The notes beneath the pieces are model-generated. The model did no database searches. It was not told the DNA's origin and saw nothing but the letters and a program-made list of their open reading frames with translations. A stretch of 64,000 bases of DNA from Lentisalinibacter sp035655155 (GTDB lineage: Bacteria > Pseudomonadota > Gammaproteobacteria > Steroidobacterales > Woeseiaceae): assembly GCA_035655155.1 (NCBI GenBank), contig DASRVH010000099.1:87998-151997 (forward strand), in the 5' to 3' direction. Shown piece after piece: positions 24,580 through 33,239 of the stretch. Both the position numbers and the translations under genes were made by a program. Numbering within the stretch: position 1 is the first letter of the stretch; every line of letters starts with the position of its first letter.

Positions 24580-26946
24580 TCAGGCGGGCCTGAGCGGCCA
24601 GATGAGGGGCAGCACGACCATGACCACCGCGAAGACAACCAGGGTGAGCGGCACGCCCACCCGCAGGTAGTCGGCGAAGCGGTAGCCGCCAGGACCCATC
24701 ACCAGGATGTTGGCGGGGTGGGAGATGGGGCTCATGAAGCTCGCCGCCGCCGCGACGGCCATGGCCATCATCGCGGTCTCCGGCGCAAGCCCCATGTCCG
24801 CCATCGCCGACAGGACGATCGGTGCCATGATCACCACCAGCACCGCGGGCGGGATCACCACGGTCGATACCGCGGTCATGGCGTAGAGCGAGAAGATCAC
24901 GGGCCAGGGGCCGGCGTCGCCGGTGACCGAGAGCACGTGGTCGGCAATCCAGGCGGCGGCGCCGGTCTCCTGCATCGCCGTGCCCAGCGGCAGCATGCCG
25001 GCAATGAGGAAGATCGCCCGCCACTCGATGGCCCGGTAGGCCTGCTCCATGTTCAGGCAGCCGGTGAGCACCATGAGTGTGGCGCCGAAGACCGCGGCGA
25101 TCTGGATGGGCAGCCAGCCGACCAGCACGCTGGTGACCACCCCCAGCATGATGCCGGCGGCCACCGGCGCCCGGCGGGTGTCCGGCGGCGCCTTGCCCAG
25201 CGGGGTCAGCACCAGGAAGTCCGGGTCCCGCTCCAGGAGTTCGAGTTTCTCCCGCGGGCCCACCAGCAGCAGCGCGTCGCCGAGGGCCAGCCGCACGTCG
25301 CGGAGATCCTCCTCGACCGGCGCGCCGTTGCGCCAGATGCCGACCAGCTCCAGGCCGTAGCGCTCGCGGAAGTTCAGCTCCGCCACGCTCTTGCCCACCA
25401 GGGAGCTCCGCGGGTCCAGGGTGGCGTCCTGCATGGCGAGCCGCCGGGACTCGAAGCTGGAGAGTTTCATCGACGGCTTCGAGTCCAGATCCAGGCCCTG
25501 CAGCGCCCGCAGCACGTCCAGATCGCCGGGCTCGCCCTGGATCAGCAGCAGGTCGCTGCCCGCCAGTTCGGTGTCCGGTCCGGGCAAGAGATCGAGATTG
25601 CCGTCCCGGAAGGTGGCGAGCACCTTGAAGTCGAACACGTCGGTGAGCCGGGTGCGGCCCAGGGTGCGCCCGGCGAGTTCCGATTCCCGGGGTACGCGGA
25701 CGACGAAGAGCCGGTCGTCGGCGCCGTAGCGCTTCGTGACCTCGTCTGAGTCGAGCAGGCTCACCTCGGCGAAGTCGCTGACCTCGTGCAGACCCTCCAT
25801 GGTCTCCTTGCGGCCCTGCAGTAGCAGCCGGTCGCCGGCACGCAGCGGCACGTAGGCCAGATTGGTGCGCCGCGGCGACTGATCCCGGCGCTGGACGGCC
25901 AGCAGGTCCGCGCCGAAGCGCTGGCGGAAGCCGATGTGTGCCACCAGGTCGCCGACCAGGGGCGAGGAGTCCGCCACCACCACCTCCGCCCGGGCCAGCT
26001 GTTCGGCCACCATGGACTGCAGCACCGGCGCCTCGCGCTCGATCACCAGGTCGCTCAGGCGGCGCAGCTCGCTGAAGCGGTCCAGCTGGCCCTGCACCAG
26101 CAGCTCGTCACCGGCGCGCAGGGTGGTCTGGCGGTTCGGCAGCGTCTCGCTGCGGCCGAATCGCTGCAGCGCCAGCACCACCAGGTCGGCGGCCGAGGTG
26201 ATGCGGCTCTCGCCCAGGGTCTTGCCGACCAGCATCGAGTCCTGGGGGATGCGCAGCGTGAAGGTGCGCTCGGCCAGCTTGTACTGGGATCGCAGCGCCC
26301 GCTGGCTGCGGCCGCGGTCGCGTTTCTGCGTCTTGCGTTTCGGCAGGAAAAGCCGGCCGACGAGCGCCACGAACAGCGTGCCGGCGAGCATTACGACGAC
26401 GCCGACGGGGGTGAAGTCGAACAGGCCGAAGGGCTCGTAGCCGCCGCCGGCCATGGCGTTGCTGACCAGCAGGTTCGGCGGCGTGCCGATCATCGTCATG
26501 AGACCGCCGAGCAGGCTCGCGTAAGCCAGCGGCATCAGCAGCCGTGACGGCGCCACCCGCGTGCGCCGGGCGATGTCCACCACCACCGGCAGCATGAGTG
26601 CCGCCACGCCGATGTTGTTCATGAACGCCGAGAGAAAGCCGGCGGTGAGCATGATCACCACGATCATCGCCACCTCCCGCCGACCGGCCAGGCGCATGAC
26701 CTGGCGGCCGATGACGTTGGCGATGCCCGTGCGCGTCAGCCCGTCGGAAAGGATGAACATGGCCCACACGGTGATCACCGCCGTGTTGGAGAAACCGCTG
26801 AAGGCCTCGTCGGGAGAGACCAGCCCGGTGATCGCCAGCGTGCCCAGCACGAGCAGCGCCACCACGTCCATGCGGATCCACTCGCCGATGAACAGGACGA
26901 GGGCCGCGGCCAGGATGGCAAGGACCAGCGCGATCTCGAAGGTCAT
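24580..26946 (-). CDS. SLC13/DASS family transporter with four RCK_C (TrkA-C) domains
   Basis: A 788-residue inner-membrane transporter. Two membrane halves of the divalent anion:sodium symporter fold (residues about 1-205 and 595-788) flank a large cytosolic insert made of four RCK_C domains (near residues 225-290, 315-400, 410-480 and 505-575). Family motifs include SAFMNNIGVAALMLPV and MIGTPPNLLVSNAM in the first half and PISHPANILVMGPGGYRFADYLRVG in the second. The substrate could be sulfate, a dicarboxylate or another anion; RCK domains suggest gating by a small ligand such as a nucleotide. It is last in a three-gene minus-strand group. Confidence 0.92.
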   Translation of the reverse strand: MTFEIALVLAILAAALVLFIGEWIRMDVVALLVLGTLAITGLVSPDEAFSGFSNTAVITVWAMFILSDGLTRTGIANVIGRQVMRLAGRREVAMIVVIMLTAGFLSAFMNNIGVAALMLPVVVDIARRTRVAPSRLLMPLAYASLLGGLMTMIGTPPNLLVSNAMAGGGYEPFGLFDFTPVGVVVMLAGTLFVALVGRLFLPKRKTQKRDRGRSQRALRSQYKLAERTFTLRIPQDSMLVGKTLGESRITSAADLVVLALQRFGRSETLPNRQTTLRAGDELLVQGQLDRFSELRRLSDLVIEREAPVLQSMVAEQLARAEVVVADSSPLVGDLVAHIGFRQRFGADLLAVQRRDQSPRRTNLAYVPLRAGDRLLLQGRKETMEGLHEVSDFAEVSLLDSDEVTKRYGADDRLFVVRVPRESELAGRTLGRTRLTDVFDFKVLATFRDGNLDLLPGPDTELAGSDLLLIQGEPGDLDVLRALQGLDLDSKPSMKLSSFESRRLAMQDATLDPRSSLVGKSVAELNFRERYGLELVGIWRNGAPVEEDLRDVRLALGDALLLVGPREKLELLERDPDFLVLTPLGKAPPDTRRAPVAAGIMLGVVTSVLVGWLPIQIAAVFGATLMVLTGCLNMEQAYRAIEWRAIFLIAGMLPLGTAMQETGAAAWIADHVLSVTGDAGPWPVIFSLYAMTAVSTVVIPPAVLVVIMAPIVLSAMADMGLAPETAMMAMAVAAAASFMSPISHPANILVMGPGGYRFADYLRVGVPLTLVVFAVVMVVLPLIWPLRPA

Positions 26947-26977
26947 GTGCTCGGGTCCGACCTCCCTGTCGTGGCGG

Positions 26978-28102
26978 CTACAGGCGCCGCACGATGACGC
27001 TGCCGATGGAATAGCCGGCGCCGAAGGAGCAGATCACGCCCACGTCGCCTGCGCCGAGCCCTTGCCGGTGGCGGTGGAAGGCGATGACGGAGCCGGCGGA
27101 CGCCGTGTTGGCGAACTCGTCCAGCACCACCGGCGCCTCGTCCTCCCCCGCGTCGCGGCCGAGCAGGCGTTTGACCACCAGCCGGTTCATGTTCAGGTTG
27201 GCCTGATGCAGCCAGTAGCGGCCGACGTCGGCCAGGTCGATGCCGCTCTCGCGCAGGTGTTCGCCGATGTGGTCGGCCGCCAGGGGCGAGACCTCCTTGA
27301 AGACCTTGCGGCCCTGCTGGCGGAACAGTTTGCCGCTGTCGAAGAAGTCGGCTTCGGGACCGCGATTGATGAAGCCGAAGTCGTTGCGGATGTTGTTCGA
27401 GTAGAGGGTGGCGAGCTTCGTCCCCAGCACCTCCCAGCGCTCCTCCGCACGGCTCTCGTCGGCGCGCTCCAGCACCACGGCCGTGCAGACGTCGCCGAAG
27501 ATGAAGTGCGCATCCCGGCTGCGCCAGTTGATGTGGGCCGAGGTGATCTCCGGGTTCACCATGAGGACCCGCCGGGCGGAGCCGCCGGCGATCGCATCCA
27601 CGGCATTCTGCAGGCCGAACGTGGCCGACGAGCAGGCCACGTTCATGTCGTAGGCATAGCCGCCCGCGCCGATGGCATGCTGCACCTCGACCGCCAGCGC
27701 GGGATAGGGCCGCTCCAGGTTGGAGCAGGACAGGATGACCGCGTCGATGTCGCCGCCCTCGAGACCGGCGCTCGCCAGCGCCTGGCGCGCCGCGGACACG
27801 GAGATCTCGGCCGTGATCGAGAGTTCGTCCTCGCCGCGCTCCGGGAACACCGGCCACATGCGCTCCGGGTCCAGGATGCCTTCGCGGGTGTAGACGTAGC
27901 GGTGGCGTATTCCCGAGGCGTTCTCGATGAACTCGGGACTGGATTTCTCCGGCGCCTCCACCTCGCCGGCGGCCACGGCCCCGGCGTTCTCTTCGAGGAA
28001 GCGGTCGACCCAGGCGTTGTAGGCGGCCACCAGTTCCTCGTTGTCGATGCCATGCTCCGGTACCCAGAGTCCGGTCCCGCTGATTACGACGCCTGTGGCC
28101 AT
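26978..28102 (-). CDS. Beta-ketoacyl-ACP synthase III-like (PA3286-type)
   Basis: A 374-residue thiolase-fold enzyme. The catalytic triad is visible: Cys157 in NVACSSATF, His in LHQANLNM and Asn in FANTASAGSV. It is longer than FabH (about 317) and matches the Pseudomonas PA3286 type, with the insertion EEVEAPEKSSPEFIENASGIRHRYVYTREGILDP-like (here AAGEVEAPEKSSPEF...). That enzyme condenses medium-chain acyl-CoA with malonyl-ACP, so beta-oxidation products re-enter fatty acid synthesis. It lies between an alpha/beta-hydrolase gene and the SLC13 gene, 31 bp from the latter. Confidence 0.88.
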   Translation of the reverse strand: MATGVVISGTGLWVPEHGIDNEELVAAYNAWVDRFLEENAGAVAAGEVEAPEKSSPEFIENASGIRHRYVYTREGILDPERMWPVFPERGEDELSITAEISVSAARQALASAGLEGGDIDAVILSCSNLERPYPALAVEVQHAIGAGGYAYDMNVACSSATFGLQNAVDAIAGGSARRVLMVNPEITSAHINWRSRDAHFIFGDVCTAVVLERADESRAEERWEVLGTKLATLYSNNIRNDFGFINRGPEADFFDSGKLFRQQGRKVFKEVSPLAADHIGEHLRESGIDLADVGRYWLHQANLNMNRLVVKRLLGRDAGEDEAPVVLDEFANTASAGSVIAFHRHRQGLGAGDVGVICSFGAGYSIGSVIVRRL

Positions 28103-28168
28103 GTCATTCCTTTACCTGGATCAGGGCGGTACTTTAGCGACTCGGGCCAGCCCTGCACAGGGCGCCGG

Positions 28169-29851
28169 TCAGTCGAGGAACGACCGGATGATGCTGGCCC
28201 TGGCGTGCACGCCGGGGCCGGACTCGGCGAGCATCGCCCGCGGGCAGCGCTCCGCCGCCTCGCGGGTGCCGCGGTCGCGGACGTCGTCGGGATCGGCGAT
28301 GAACAGCGCGGCCTGCTCCAGCCGGGGCAGGGCGGCGGCGACGTCCCAGGCCAGGCAGCGCGCGGCCAGCGTGCCGTAGTCGGACGGCTGGCGCAGCAGA
28401 TCCAGGGTCTCGGCGTGCAGCCGGCCCGGGTCCAGGTCGGGCGTGCGGCGGCGGATGCTCGCCGTGTCCCGCCCGTACCAGGGCCAGTTCAGCTCCCGGT
28501 CACGGAGCATTGTCCAGGCGGCGAGCAGGTGGCCGCCGTCGTGGCGCGGCGCGAGCGGGACGCAGTAGTCGGCTGCCAGTTCCTCGCGTTCCTCGCGCCC
28601 GGCGATGGGTATGCCCTCGAACACGAGGCGGGCGACGCGATCCGTGCCGGCCCGGGCCAGCTCGAGCGCCACGGGCGCGGTCGTGAAGGTGGCGACCACG
28701 TCCACGCGGGGCCAGTCGAGTTCCTCCAGCAGCCGCAGCAGGTCGGCGGCGAATCGTTCGGGTGCCGGTTCGGCGGCGGCGGTGGACTCGCCGCAGCCCG
28801 GCGGATCGAGAGTCAGCGTGCGGCGGTCGGCAGCCAGCGCGTCGGCGAGCGGCGCCGCGCTCGCCGCGCTCCCCGGCAGTTCGGGCAGCAACAGCACCGG
28901 GGCATGCCGCGACGAGGGTTGGCCCTGGAAGCGCAGCCTGAGCTGCTCCCCTTCCCGTGCGTGCCAGTAGGCCCGGACGGGACCCGATCGGCCGGCGACT
29001 TCGCCGAGCCCCGGCAGGCGCACGCCGGCTACGTAGTCGCCATGGTTTGCGAACAACTCCCGCAGCCGTGCCCGCCAGACGTTGCGGTCGGCCGGCAACG
29101 GCTCGCGCCGCACCCCGTCGGGCAGCGTTTCCGGCAGTCGTTCGAGATGGGAGTAGAGCACGTCGTCCCGCCGGCACATCACCACCGCCGGATCCTGCAG
29201 ATCGCCGAGGGCCGGGACCGGGTCGTAGCGCATCGCCGCCGCATAGGCATCCGGGTAATGAGTGCCTGCCATCAGCAGGTCGAGCGCGTAGCGGTGCAGG
29301 GCCTGCGGGGGCGGCAGCTCCATGGGAAGGCGGTGTTCCGCGGTATGCGAGAACCAGGGGAAGAAGCGGTGCAGGTCCCGCGTCCGAGCCCAGGTCGTCG
29401 CCAGGTAGGCGCCGTCGTCGGTGATCCGGAACGGCGCCATGTAGCGCTCGATGAATGCATCGGGCACCGGCTCGACGGGCACCGACAGCCCGTCCATTAC
29501 GATCAGCGAGGCCCGGCCCGGATGACGCACGGCGAACTCCAGCGCGATCTTGGAGCTGGTGTGGTAGCCGTACACGGGGCATGGGGGCAGTGCCAGCGCG
29601 TCGAGGGTGGCGGCCAGCGCGTCGGCGAAGTCGCCGATGTCCGGCGCGGCCGTCGCCAGCGGATCGGAGTCGCCGTAGCCGGGCGTGTCCAGGGCGATGG
29701 CCGTCCAGCGGTCGGCGAGCGCTTCGATGAGCGGCTCGTGCAGCACGGAGGAGCGCGGCGAGTCGTGCAGCAGGATCACGGGCGGCCCGCTGCCGGCGGC
29801 GCGGTAGTGGACCTGGCCCCAGGGCACGTTCGCATAGCCTTTGTGAATCAC
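28169..29851 (-). CDS. Tandem alpha/beta-hydrolase fold protein with non-Ser nucleophile positions
   Basis: A 560-residue protein with two alpha/beta-hydrolase domains (about 1-290 and 295-560). The first has VILLHDSPRSS, LDTPGYGDSDP and GYHTSSKIALEFAVRHPGRA; aligned with GHSMGG, the nucleophile position is His97. The second has VLLLPELPGSA, LDPPGCGES and ATFTTAPVALELA; its nucleophile position is Phe389. Neither has Ser, Asp or Cys there. The GTG at 29851 has GGAGG four bases upstream; the longer frame to 29992 adds a Cys/Gly-rich stretch unlike any domain. It may be a binding or scaffolding protein or use another chemistry. It is upstream of the KAS III-like gene (66 bp gap). Confidence 0.8.
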   Translation of the reverse strand: MIHKGYANVPWGQVHYRAAGSGPPVILLHDSPRSSVLHEPLIEALADRWTAIALDTPGYGDSDPLATAAPDIGDFADALAATLDALALPPCPVYGYHTSSKIALEFAVRHPGRASLIVMDGLSVPVEPVPDAFIERYMAPFRITDDGAYLATTWARTRDLHRFFPWFSHTAEHRLPMELPPPQALHRYALDLLMAGTHYPDAYAAAMRYDPVPALGDLQDPAVVMCRRDDVLYSHLERLPETLPDGVRREPLPADRNVWRARLRELFANHGDYVAGVRLPGLGEVAGRSGPVRAYWHAREGEQLRLRFQGQPSSRHAPVLLLPELPGSAASAAPLADALAADRRTLTLDPPGCGESTAAAEPAPERFAADLLRLLEELDWPRVDVVATFTTAPVALELARAGTDRVARLVFEGIPIAGREEREELAADYCVPLAPRHDGGHLLAAWTMLRDRELNWPWYGRDTASIRRRTPDLDPGRLHAETLDLLRQPSDYGTLAARCLAWDVAAALPRLEQAALFIADPDDVRDRGTREAAERCPRAMLAESGPGVHARASIIRSFLD

Positions 29852-29881
29852 GGTGCCTCCGTCTGCCGCACGGACCGAGCT

Positions 29882-29908
29882 GCAATAGCCGCAATAGCCG
29901 CAATGGCA
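29882..29908. repeat. Three tandem 9-bp units (GCAATAGCC)
   Basis: Two perfect copies of GCAATAGCC followed by a degenerate copy GCAATGGCA in the divergent region between the tandem-hydrolase and the 29991 hydrolase genes. It is close to the start of both and could vary in length by slippage. Confidence 0.8.
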
Positions 29909-29990
29909 CCCGCCCGTCAACGTTTCCCTGGACCTTGCCGAGCGCTTACACTCGCCGCCGGCCACGCCCGGCCCGGTGCACAGGAATACC

Positions 29991-30875
29991 ATGACCGACC
30001 GATACCGTCCGAGAGTCCCGCGCTACGCGGCCCGTCACGAGATCCGCGGGGTAACCTACCACGTGAATCTGTGGGGCGAGAGGGAAGCGCCGCTGCTCGT
30101 GCTGCTGCACGGCTGGGGCGACGCCGGTTCCACTTTCCAGTTCGTCGTCGACGCGCTGCAGCGCGACTGGTTCGTCGTCGCGCCGGACTGGCGCGGATTT
30201 GGCAAGTCCCGGCACCGCACCTACGGCTACTGGTTCCCCGACTACCTGGCCGACCTGGACGAGCTGCTCGCCATCTACAGCCCGGCCGAGCCCGCCCGGG
30301 TGGTCGGCCACAGCATGGGCGCGAACATCCTCTCCCTGTACGGCGGCGTGATGCCGGAGCGGATCGGAAAGCTGGTGAACATCGAGGGTTTCGGGCTGCG
30401 CAACGGCGATCCGGCGGACGCGCCGAAGCGTTATCGGGAGTGGATCGAGGATCAGAGCCGCAACAGGGGTTATTCCCGTTACGACCGCTTCGAGGAGCTG
30501 GCCGAGCGGGTGAAGAAGCGCAGCCCGACGCTGGCCGACGACCGGGCCCTGTTCGTGGCGGAGCGCTGGGCCGAGGTGGACGAGGACGGCAAGGTCACGC
30601 TGAGGGCCGATCCCGCCCACAAGCTGCGCAACCCGGTCCTGTATCGCCGCGCCGAGGCGGAAGCCTGCTGGCACGCCGTCACCGCGCCGGTGCTGTTCGT
30701 GATCGGCGGCAACACGGATTTCAGCGCACCGGACATGCGCTGGGTGGACGCGGACAACGCCTTCGGCGCATTCCCCAGGCTCACCAAGCTCACCATCCCG
30801 GGTGCCGGGCACATGGTGCATTTCGAGCAGCCGGAAGCGCTCGCCGCCGCCATCGAGGAGTTCATGCTCGACTGA
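29991..30875 (+). CDS. Alpha/beta-hydrolase (canonical serine hydrolase)
   Basis: A 294-residue cytosolic hydrolase. LLHGWGDAGSTFQFVVDAL gives the oxyanion site, APDWRGFGKSRHR follows, and the nucleophile elbow is VGHSMGANIL with Ser108. An acid (near GGNTDFSAPDM) and the catalytic His in IPGAGHMVHFEQPEALAAAIEEFML complete the triad. The substrate is not evident; the family includes esterases, epoxide hydrolases and dehalogenases (Ser nucleophile rules out the last two). AGGAA precedes the ATG at 29991. It is divergent from the degenerate tandem hydrolase, which may have arisen from the same fold. Confidence 0.9.
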   Translation: MTDRYRPRVPRYAARHEIRGVTYHVNLWGEREAPLLVLLHGWGDAGSTFQFVVDALQRDWFVVAPDWRGFGKSRHRTYGYWFPDYLADLDELLAIYSPAEPARVVGHSMGANILSLYGGVMPERIGKLVNIEGFGLRNGDPADAPKRYREWIEDQSRNRGYSRYDRFEELAERVKKRSPTLADDRALFVAERWAEVDEDGKVTLRADPAHKLRNPVLYRRAEAEACWHAVTAPVLFVIGGNTDFSAPDMRWVDADNAFGAFPRLTKLTIPGAGHMVHFEQPEALAAAIEEFMLD

Positions 30876-30906
30876 GACGGCCCTCGACAGCTGGTGATCC
30901 ATCCAC

Positions 30907-30926
30907 TACTGTACGCGGATACAGTA
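30907..30926 (+). promoter_or_regulatory. LexA (SOS) box upstream of helicase gene
   Basis: TACTGT-N8-ACAGTA, the LexA consensus outer arms intact, with CTGT and ACAG separated by exactly 8 bases. Inner bases are ACGCGGAT instead of ATATATAT. The flanks extend the repeat (C at 30906, G at 30927). It lies 110 bp before the helicase ATG in the only intergenic gap upstream, so DNA damage should induce the helicase. The right half (TACAGT) could also be a -10. Confidence 0.75.
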
Positions 30927-30974
30927 GCGAGTCCGCGATCCGCGGCCTGTCCGTGGTCTATCCCTGGTCCGTGG

Positions 30975-31007
30975 ACCATCCATGGATGATCGATGGACGA
31001 TCCGTGG
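30975..31007. repeat. Three degenerate 11-bp tandem units
   Basis: ACCATCCATGG, ATGATCGATGG and ACGATCCGTGG follow one another without gap in the helicase leader. Within them is the 12-bp perfect palindrome CATCCATGGATG (30977-30988). Related TCCGTGG sequences lie just upstream (30950-30974). The unit ends about 30 bp before the helicase start. Confidence 0.7.
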
Positions 31008-31036
31008 ACGGCGGGTCCGGCCGACGAACCCGTGCG

Positions 31037-33160
31037 ATGAAAGATACGCTTGCAGAAAACCGGCCGGCGGAGGGCGCCACGGCGCCGCCGCCCGAACATC
31101 TGGCCCGCCTGAATCCGGCCCAGCGGGAGGCGGCGACGTGGGGTGAGCGCGCGGCGGGCGGCGGTTTCCGCGCCGGTCCGCTGCTGGTGATCGCCGGCGC
31201 CGGCACCGGCAAGACGATGACGCTGGCCCACCGGGTGGCCAACCTGGTGATCGAAGGCGTCGATCCCGACCGCATCCTGCTGCTGACCTTCACGCGGCGG
31301 GCGGCGGAGGAAATGCTGCGCCGGGCCCGGGCCATCGTGCGCCGCTCGCTCCGGCTCTCCGAGGACTCGCGGGCCGTGCGGTTCGCCTGGTCCGGCACCT
31401 TCCACTCGGTCGCCAACCGGCTGCTGCGCCACTATGCCCGCAACGTCGGGCTGGATCCTGCGTTCTCCGTGCTGGACCGCGGCGACGCGGCGGACCTGAT
31501 GGACCTGGTGCGCCACGAGCTGGGCCTCAGCGCCAAGGCAAGGCGATTCCCGAGGAAAGACACCTGCCTCGCCATTTATTCCCGCTGCGTCAACGCCCGG
31601 GAAGACATCGGCGACTGCCTGCGCACGTCCTATCCCTGGTGCGGCGACTGGGAGCAGGAGCTGCGCGAGCTCTTCCGCCGTTACGTGGAAACCAAGCAGC
31701 AGCACCAGGCGCTGGACTACGACGACCTGCTGCTCTACTGGTATCACCTGGTGTCGGACCCGGAGCTGGCGGCGGCCATCGGCGCGCGCTTCGACCACGT
31801 GCTGGTCGACGAGTACCAGGACACCAACATGCTGCAGGCCGAGATCCTCCACGCGATCAAGCCCCGCGGCGATGGCGTCACGGTGGTGGGCGACGACGCC
31901 CAGTCCATCTATTCCTTCCGCGCCGCCGAGGTGGAGAACATCCTGTCGTTCCCGCAACGCTACGCGCCGCCGGCGCGGGTGGTGACGCTGGAGCGCAACT
32001 ACCGCTCGCTGCAGCCGATCCTCGATGCCGCCAACGCGCTCATCGCCGAGGGCGAGGCGCGGTACGACAAGCAGCTCTGGTCGGAGCAGGGCTCCGGCCG
32101 GCGTCCCTGCTACGTCACCGTGGAGGACGTGGACGCGGAGACCGATTACGTGGTCGGGCGGGTGCTGGCGAACCGGGAGGCGGGCCTGGAACTCAAGCAG
32201 CAGGCCGTGCTGTTCCGCGGCGCGCATTCCAGTGACCGGCTCGAGCTGGAGCTCGTCCGCCGCAACATCCCCTACGTGAAGTACGGCGGCCTGAAATTCC
32301 TGGAGGCCGCCCACGTCAAGGACATGCTCGCGGTGCTGAAGTGGGCCGACAACCCGAAGAACCGGGTGGCGGCCTTCCGGGTGCTGAAGTTGCTGGAGGG
32401 CATGGGGCCGGCCCACGCCGGGCGCAGCTACGAGCACGTGGCGGCGGCCGACTATTCGCTGTCGGCGCTGTCGGCATTCCGCCCGCCGGCCGCCGCGCGG
32501 GAGGACTGGCCGGCGCTGGCGGGACTGATGCGCTCGCTGGCCGGCCAGCCCGCGGCGGGAGCCTGGCAGACCCAGGTGGCCGAGGTTCGGCGCTGGTACC
32601 AGCCGCACCTGGAGCGGCTGTACGACGCCGCCGAGCCCCGCTCGGCGGACCTCGAACACCTCGAGCGCATCGCCGGCAAGTACACCACGCGGGAGCGGTT
32701 CCTGTCCGAGCTAACGCTGGACCCGCCCCAGTCCACCGGCGACCTGTCCGGCGACCCGCTGCTGGACGAGGATTACCTGATCCTCTCGACGGTGCATTCG
32801 GCCAAGGGCCAGGAATGGGACTCGGTATTCATCCTGAACGTTTCCGACGGCAGCTTCCCCTCCGAATTCTCCACGGCGAGCCCCGCGCTCATCGAGGAGG
32901 AGCGGCGACTGCTGTACGTGGCCATGACCCGGGCGAAGCGCGATCTGCACCTGATCGCGCCGCTGCGCTATCACGTCACCCAGCAGCACCGCCACGGCGA
33001 CCGGCACGTCTACGGCGCGCGCAGCCGCTTCCTCACCGAGGGCGTGCTCGGCACGCTGGAGCCCGTATTCCATGCCGCTCCCGGCGTCGGAGACGGCGGC
33101 GGCCTCGGCACCAGCGACCGGCGCATCGACGTGGCCGGCAGGCTGCGCGGCATGTGGTGA
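31037..33160 (+). CDS. UvrD/Rep-family ATP-dependent DNA helicase
   Basis: A 707-residue superfamily 1A helicase. All motifs are present: Q-motif LNPAQREAA, Walker A GAGTGKT (I, 54-60), LTFTRRAAEEML (Ia), LVDEYQDTN (II), VVGDDAQSIYSFRAA (III), LERNYRS (IV), STVHSAKGQEWDSVFI (V) and LLYVAMTRAKRDL (VI). It lacks the long C-terminal tail of UvrD and resembles the shorter PcrA/Rep-like group. It unwinds DNA 3' to 5' in repair or recombination. A near-consensus LexA box lies 110 bp upstream, which supports SOS control. The ATG at 31037 is chosen; the frame stays open upstream only because of composition. Confidence 0.93.
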   Translation: MKDTLAENRPAEGATAPPPEHLARLNPAQREAATWGERAAGGGFRAGPLLVIAGAGTGKTMTLAHRVANLVIEGVDPDRILLLTFTRRAAEEMLRRARAIVRRSLRLSEDSRAVRFAWSGTFHSVANRLLRHYARNVGLDPAFSVLDRGDAADLMDLVRHELGLSAKARRFPRKDTCLAIYSRCVNAREDIGDCLRTSYPWCGDWEQELRELFRRYVETKQQHQALDYDDLLLYWYHLVSDPELAAAIGARFDHVLVDEYQDTNMLQAEILHAIKPRGDGVTVVGDDAQSIYSFRAAEVENILSFPQRYAPPARVVTLERNYRSLQPILDAANALIAEGEARYDKQLWSEQGSGRRPCYVTVEDVDAETDYVVGRVLANREAGLELKQQAVLFRGAHSSDRLELELVRRNIPYVKYGGLKFLEAAHVKDMLAVLKWADNPKNRVAAFRVLKLLEGMGPAHAGRSYEHVAAADYSLSALSAFRPPAAAREDWPALAGLMRSLAGQPAAGAWQTQVAEVRRWYQPHLERLYDAAEPRSADLEHLERIAGKYTTRERFLSELTLDPPQSTGDLSGDPLLDEDYLILSTVHSAKGQEWDSVFILNVSDGSFPSEFSTASPALIEEERRLLYVAMTRAKRDLHLIAPLRYHVTQQHRHGDRHVYGARSRFLTEGVLGTLEPVFHAAPGVGDGGGLGTSDRRIDVAGRLRGMW

Positions 33161-33239
33161 CGCTCCGCTGCCGGCGCCCGCTGGTAGACTAGGCGGCCTG
33201 TTGCCGCATTCGGGCAGAGACTGCCGGGGGATTCAGACC

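Noticed and set aside
26561..33160. A 2199-codon open frame on the plus strand
   Set aside because: Only the last 707 codons (from 31037) encode a recognisable protein. The rest runs antisense to three well-supported genes and across an in-frame hydrolase region, and is open because of high GC at third positions.
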